Source of the DNA: Tolypeutes matacus
Taxonomy: Eukaryota > Chordata > Mammalia > Cingulata > Chlamyphoridae
Length of the DNA stretch: 64,000 nt
Direction: 5' to 3'
Assembly (NCBI GenBank): GCA_026826555.1
Contig: JAKSZT010017954.1
Span: forward strand, 642,984-706,983
The notes below the pieces were generated by a model. The model ran no database searches and was not told where the DNA came from. It saw only the letters and a list, made by a program, of their open reading frames with translations. Both the position numbers and the translations under genes were made by a program. Shown one piece after another: positions 61,901 through 64,000 of this stretch; the first letter of the stretch is position 1, and each line of letters begins with the position of its first letter.

Positions 61901-63667
61901 TTCTGGGCCGCTGTGGGTGTGGGGTGCCCTTGGCTGAGATAAGGGCCATCGGGAGCAGTAGGGTTGGGGAAGGAGAAGGTAAGTGTGGTATGAGCTGCGT
62001 CCTGCTATGTGGAGGGGTTGAGTTACAGAGACTGGGCCACTGACAATGTGGCTCTGAAGGGTGTGCAGTGGGACACAGGCATCCCTGGACAGATGGTGGT
62101 GGAAGCCCTGGGAGGGACGAGATGGCCTGGGGAGCGGTGAGGTCCCAGCAAGAAGACAGGGTCTTCCAGGAAAGGGTCGAGGGAAGCTGCCAGCATTTCA
62201 GAGGTAGACAGGGAAAGCAGAGCCTCCAAAAGAGGGGAAACAAGCAGACTGAGAGGTGGAAGGGAACTGGGAGGATGTCGTGTCCCAGCAGCCAGGGGAA
62301 GAGAAATTCTAGGAAGGAGGGACATCAGATCCAGGGTCCCTTGACATGTGGAGCTTTCAGTGAGAAGGTCCCATAGCTCAGTGCCCCACACCTCAGTATC
62401 AGCGCCATTATGTCCCTCTCCATTTGGGCGCAGGATCTGATTGGCTCGGGTTCTCCTGTGTCCTACTCCTGCTTCTCTTTCGCCATGACCAAGACTGGCT
62501 TGGCCAGCTAAAAAAGAAGCTTCTGGGTTGGAATCCTACGTTTCTAAAGTGACCTCGTTTCTCTTCATTTTAAAAAGCTTGCTCCTTTGAGGTTTTACAT
62601 TAAACCTGGGAGCCTCTATTTTTAAGTAGATGAGCCTCATCCACTGGCACTGAACCCACTGGCACTGGCCCAGACCACTGCTGTTTTGGGTCAGAGTTGT
62701 TCGGCTTACTGCCCTGCAGGCTGCCAGAGGCTCAAGGGCAGGATCTCTGATCTTTGCTACCTCTGGGTCATCTGGCTGGTTTGTTTTCCGTTGCTCCTCT
62801 TCCCACCTGGGCCCCACTTGCTGGGAGGGTGGATGACACGGGGACACTGATGAGGCCACAACCCCCGGTTCCAGCAATGGCAGCGTGGTGGTGGAACATG
62901 ACGTGCTCCTGGAGGCGAACTACACTCCGGAGTATAAAGAAGTGTTTGCCAACCTCGCCAAGATCGTCAAGGTCAAGATCCTTAATGAAACCAAAAGGCT
63001 TCCCACCGATTCTGACAAGTGCCAAAGTAGGCCCCCCCCCCCCAAGCCCCTGGACGTTGTGGGAAAGGATGGAGGGAACGCTTAGGGAGGTCTTCCTATA
63101 GGAGCCCAGGACCCAGGCCCTGGGTGAGCCCCCCAGCCTCCGCGGGGCACCCAGCATCCCCTCCCTGACCCAGGTCTCCTGATGGGAGCCTGCTCACAGG
63201 CCCAAGCACGTCCCAGGGACACGGAGTAGAAGAAAGGGAGGGCCTGGCTACCAGGGAGACAGAGGGACGCATTTCTGGTTTGTTCTTTCCCACTGCTCTC
63301 GGCAGACCCCTCTATCCTCTGCTACAGTGAGGAGGAACCCAGAGTGAGCGAGAGTGCCAAGCTGAGCTTTAACCCCCAGGGTAAGGAGCCGCGGGCGGTG
63401 GGGAGCCTGGTGGGTGTGGAGCCAGGCAGAGTGTGCATGGTGAAATGTGGGGCCTAGGGGTGCTCTAACCAGTGGACGCTCGCTGCCTACGCCTCACCCC
63501 CCAGAGCAATGCACCGGCAAGGCCGCGAAGGAGTTTGCCCAGTTCTACTACGTGGATGAGCTGGAAGGGAAGCTGGCCTGCGTGACCAACTGCACCCCAG
63601 GGACAAAGACACAGCTGGACTGCAACAAGGGCATGTGCCAGCTGCAGCGCAGCGGTCCCCACTGCCT
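49913..63667 (+). CDS. MUC12: MUC12 orthologue, membrane mucin (first nine exons; truncated by window)
   Basis: Exons seen: signal peptide (49913-49982), N-terminal EGF-like (55328-55429), PTS exon (56300-59650), EGF (60085-60186), SEA in three parts (60622-60749, 61046-61110, 62875-63026), linker (63306-63380) and post-SEA module (63505-63667). All junctions are GT-AG with compatible phases. Identity rests on FGYYCQSPLDSFPI, FPEKINASLGLIVKVT, DLPQYRGVLIKNLL, NGSVVVEHDVLLEANYTPEY, ILCYSEEEP and AQFYYVDELEGKLACV, which match MUC12 better than MUC3A or MUC17 as I recall them. Transmembrane and tail exons lie beyond 64 kb. The glycosylated extracellular part would extend from the apical surface of gut epithelium, as known for MUC12. 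Confidence 0.9.
51345..51560 (+). mobile_element. MIR
   Basis: The sequence 'acagatgaggaaactgagggtcagagaggtcgactgacttacctggagtcacagagc' is the conserved MIR core in sense orientation. Confidence 0.85.
52440..52555. mobile_element. L2-like fragment
   Basis: The sequence 'cattcaacaaacacccagggctggctctggatgggcaggtgctggg' resembles the L2 3' end. Confidence 0.5.
52590..52990 (-). mobile_element. Antisense L1M fragment
   Basis: The sequence 'ggctgattaacagtccattctgtggaatgcc...ttgccataataagtaatggtgtaataagcattc...tcccaccaac'-type antisense L1 3' region. Confidence 0.6.
53925..54062 (-). mobile_element. MIR
   Basis: The sequence 'tactagctgggcgacctcggaaggcatttaaccctcagaacctcaac...ctacctcacagggttgtcatggcgattaagtga' is reverse MIR. 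Confidence 0.85.
55328..55429 (+). CDS. MUC12: MUC12 exon 2: N-terminal EGF-like module
   Basis: Acceptor 'tgtctcttttcag', phase 1 in and out, donor GAGAG|gtgaga. Encodes PCANGGVWDGGGCLCSEGL and GPLCQRP, an EGF-like module upstream of the mucin domain. VWDGGGC is also found near the N-terminus of human MUC17 as I recall it. Splice signals and phase are good. Transcript support is unknown, so it could be skipped. Confidence 0.75.
55595..55770 (+). mobile_element. MIR-like fragment
   Basis: The sequence 'attcccgttttgcagttaggaaaatgaagtcccac' and context resemble a diverged MIR in MUC12 intron 2. Confidence 0.45.
56300..59650 (+). CDS. MUC12: MUC12 exon 3: PTS mucin domain
   Basis: Acceptor 'gatctctccaaatctacag', phase 1. 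Open throughout in frame 1 to CAAG|gtaagt at 59651. S/T/P-rich, without cysteine. It is built from a higher-order unit of 972 bp that starts at KTTVTESSAA (56422), ETTGTESSAA (57073) and ETTGTESSEA (58045). Recurrent motifs are VSGQTATTLTQKS, SDLSTPTVS and PVTVESPLSTTLS. Later sequence is more diverged. A 10-N gap (57062-57071) lies in the first unit. This is the O-glycan-bearing part of the protein. Confidence 0.9.
56422..59016 (+). repeat. 972-bp higher-order coding repeat, about three copies
   Basis: Starts at 56422, 57073 and 58045. Copies 2 and 3 are 972 bp (324 codons) apart. Copy 1 is colinear with copy 2 for 640 bp without net indel, up to the gap. The third copy decays before its end. 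Confidence 0.8.
57062..57071. other. Assembly gap (10 N) in MUC12 PTS exon
   Basis: By the 972-bp periodicity about 331 bp is missing. Since 331 and 10 leave the same remainder mod 3, the frame stays open across the placeholder. Confidence 0.75.
59991..60084 (+). pseudogene. Relic first EGF-like module in MUC12 intron 3
   Basis: After 'cccctctctcag' the sequence reads CNCLSDGTQNRSQCLCASGS then CGDHCEF, in the same frame as the following EGF exon. MUC3A has a working first EGF module here, ending GDHCEF. The acceptor before it is out of phase with exon 3 (phase 0 needed, phase 1 present), so normal splicing to 60085 would skip it. Confidence 0.6.
60085..60186 (+). CDS. MUC12: MUC12 exon 4: EGF-like module
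   Basis: Acceptor 'ctgcctctccacag', phase 1 in and out, donor ATAG|gtaatg. Encodes PCQNGGTWDGRQCICEQGFF and YYCQSPLDSFPI. Confidence 0.9.
   Translation, partial: GRARTGAPGTEGSVSVNKASLVTIASPPWTPSP
60622..60749 (+). CDS. MUC12: MUC12 exon 5: SEA domain, part 1
   Basis: Acceptor 'ctgttcccacag', phase 1 in, phase 0 out at GAG|gtaaga. Encodes FPEKINASLGLIVKVTNKIF and SQAYRNFTELFKNE, with sequons NAS and NFT. Confidence 0.92.
61046..61110 (+). CDS. MUC12: MUC12 exon 6: SEA domain, part 2
   Basis: Acceptor 'cgtttctttcag', phase 0 in, phase 2 out at CT|gtgagt. Encodes MDKIYRTKDLPQYRGVLIKN. Confidence 0.9.
61265..61330 (+). mobile_element. L2-like fragment
   Basis: The sequence 'ttcattcaacaaacagtttttgaaagcctgccctgagccagccct' resembles the L2 3' end. 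It lies in the 1.76 kb intron 6, which otherwise shows no element I can name. Confidence 0.5.
62875..63026 (+). CDS. MUC12: MUC12 exon 7: SEA domain, part 3 with cleavage site
   Basis: Acceptor 'ccggttccag', phase 2 in, phase 1 out at A|gtaggc. Encodes NGSVVVEHDVLLEANYTPEY and the following helix. Autocleavage is expected within GSVVV. Confidence 0.93.
63306..63380 (+). CDS. MUC12: MUC12 exon 8: post-SEA linker
   Basis: Acceptor 'ctgctctcggcag', phase 1 in and out, donor CAGG|gtaagg. Encodes PSILCYSEEEPRVSESAKL. Confidence 0.88.
63505..63667 (+). CDS. MUC12: MUC12 exon 9: post-SEA cysteine-rich module
   Basis: Acceptor 'cctcaccccccag', phase 1 in, phase 2 out at CT|gtgagt. Encodes EQCTGKAAKEFAQFYYVDEL, then ACVTNCTPGT, DCNKGMCQLQRSGPHC. 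163 nt, the same length as MUC3A exon 8. The next exon (transmembrane) is not in the window. Confidence 0.93.
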
Positions 63668-64000
63668 GTGAGTGTCCGCCCCCTGAGCCCAGTGCCTTGG
63701 GGTGGGAGGGTGGGCAGAGCTTGGGAGGCACCCCTACCCCTCCCCTCTCCCCGCATCTGTCCAGGTATCCTCTGCTCGGGTGCACCCATCTTTCCTCTCC
63801 CTGGATCTCCCGTGGCCCCACCCCCACCCCCTGGAGTGAGGGGTACAGTAGGTACCGCTTCCTGGACATGGACAGTCCAGCGCCGAGCAAGCTCCCTCCC
63901 GAGAAATTTCGAGTTATTGGTTTCCAGATCGGGTTTCCTGTGCTTCGGTCATTTCATTTTCCCTTTGGGAGGCTGGGTGGGTGCGGTGCCAATGGCCCGG

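Overview
The window is mammalian genomic DNA, almost certainly from a xenarthran and most likely an armadillo. The clue is the many copies of a tRNA-Ala-like, A-tailed SINE whose box B/anticodon region reads 'gggttcggttcc ... gtgggaggtcc'. This is the DAS-type SINE known from Dasypus. The LINE-1 3' ends and MaLR-like LTRs also look lineage-specific. All genes are spliced, with GT-AG introns and consistent phases.

Layout. (1) About 1-39.75 kb is a gene-poor retroelement graveyard. A minus-strand LINE-1/HAL1-like element fills 1-5.9 kb. A minus-strand gammaretrovirus-like (class I) ERV spans about 5.9-15.06 kb and carries two internal inversions. A C1QBP processed pseudogene, itself split by an ERVL-type LTR, sits where the ERV's RT should be. 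Old L1 tracts and LTRs follow. At 29.02-31.58 kb lies an ERVL/MaLR element whose layout (R-U5-body-U3-R-poly(A) with A-rich target duplications) suggests L1-mediated copying of its RNA. At least 22 DAS-SINE insertions are scattered through the region. Broken serine/threonine/proline-rich tracts (25.06-25.44, 34.11-34.68 and 35.15-35.33 kb) and a decayed EGF-like exon (35.91 kb) look like the remains of an extra membrane-mucin gene upstream of MUC3A. (2) 40.38-47.76 kb holds a complete 12-exon MUC3A orthologue on the plus strand: signal peptide, PTS mucin exon (with an assembly gap), two EGF-like modules, SEA domain with a GSIVV cleavage motif, post-SEA cysteine-rich module, transmembrane segment and cytoplasmic tail. 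(3) 49.91 kb to the right edge holds the first nine exons of a MUC12 orthologue: signal peptide, an N-terminal EGF-like exon, a 3.35 kb PTS exon built from a ~972 bp higher-order repeat, EGF, SEA with GSVVV, and the post-SEA module. Its transmembrane and tail exons lie beyond 64 kb. The order and orientation match the MUC3A-MUC12-MUC17 cluster of human 7q22.

How they work together. Both genes encode transmembrane mucins of the intestinal type. The PTS exons carry dense O-glycans, the SEA domain is cut after glycine and holds the two subunits together, and the tail signals or anchors inside the cell. The two genes share exon boundaries and intron phases from the EGF exon onward, as expected of tandem duplicates.

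Limits. Family calls rest on recognition of motifs and gene structure by eye, with no database search. Repeat boundaries are good to roughly 5-30 bp. Three 10-N runs (29224-29233, 42652-42661, 57062-57071) are assembly gaps of unknown true size.
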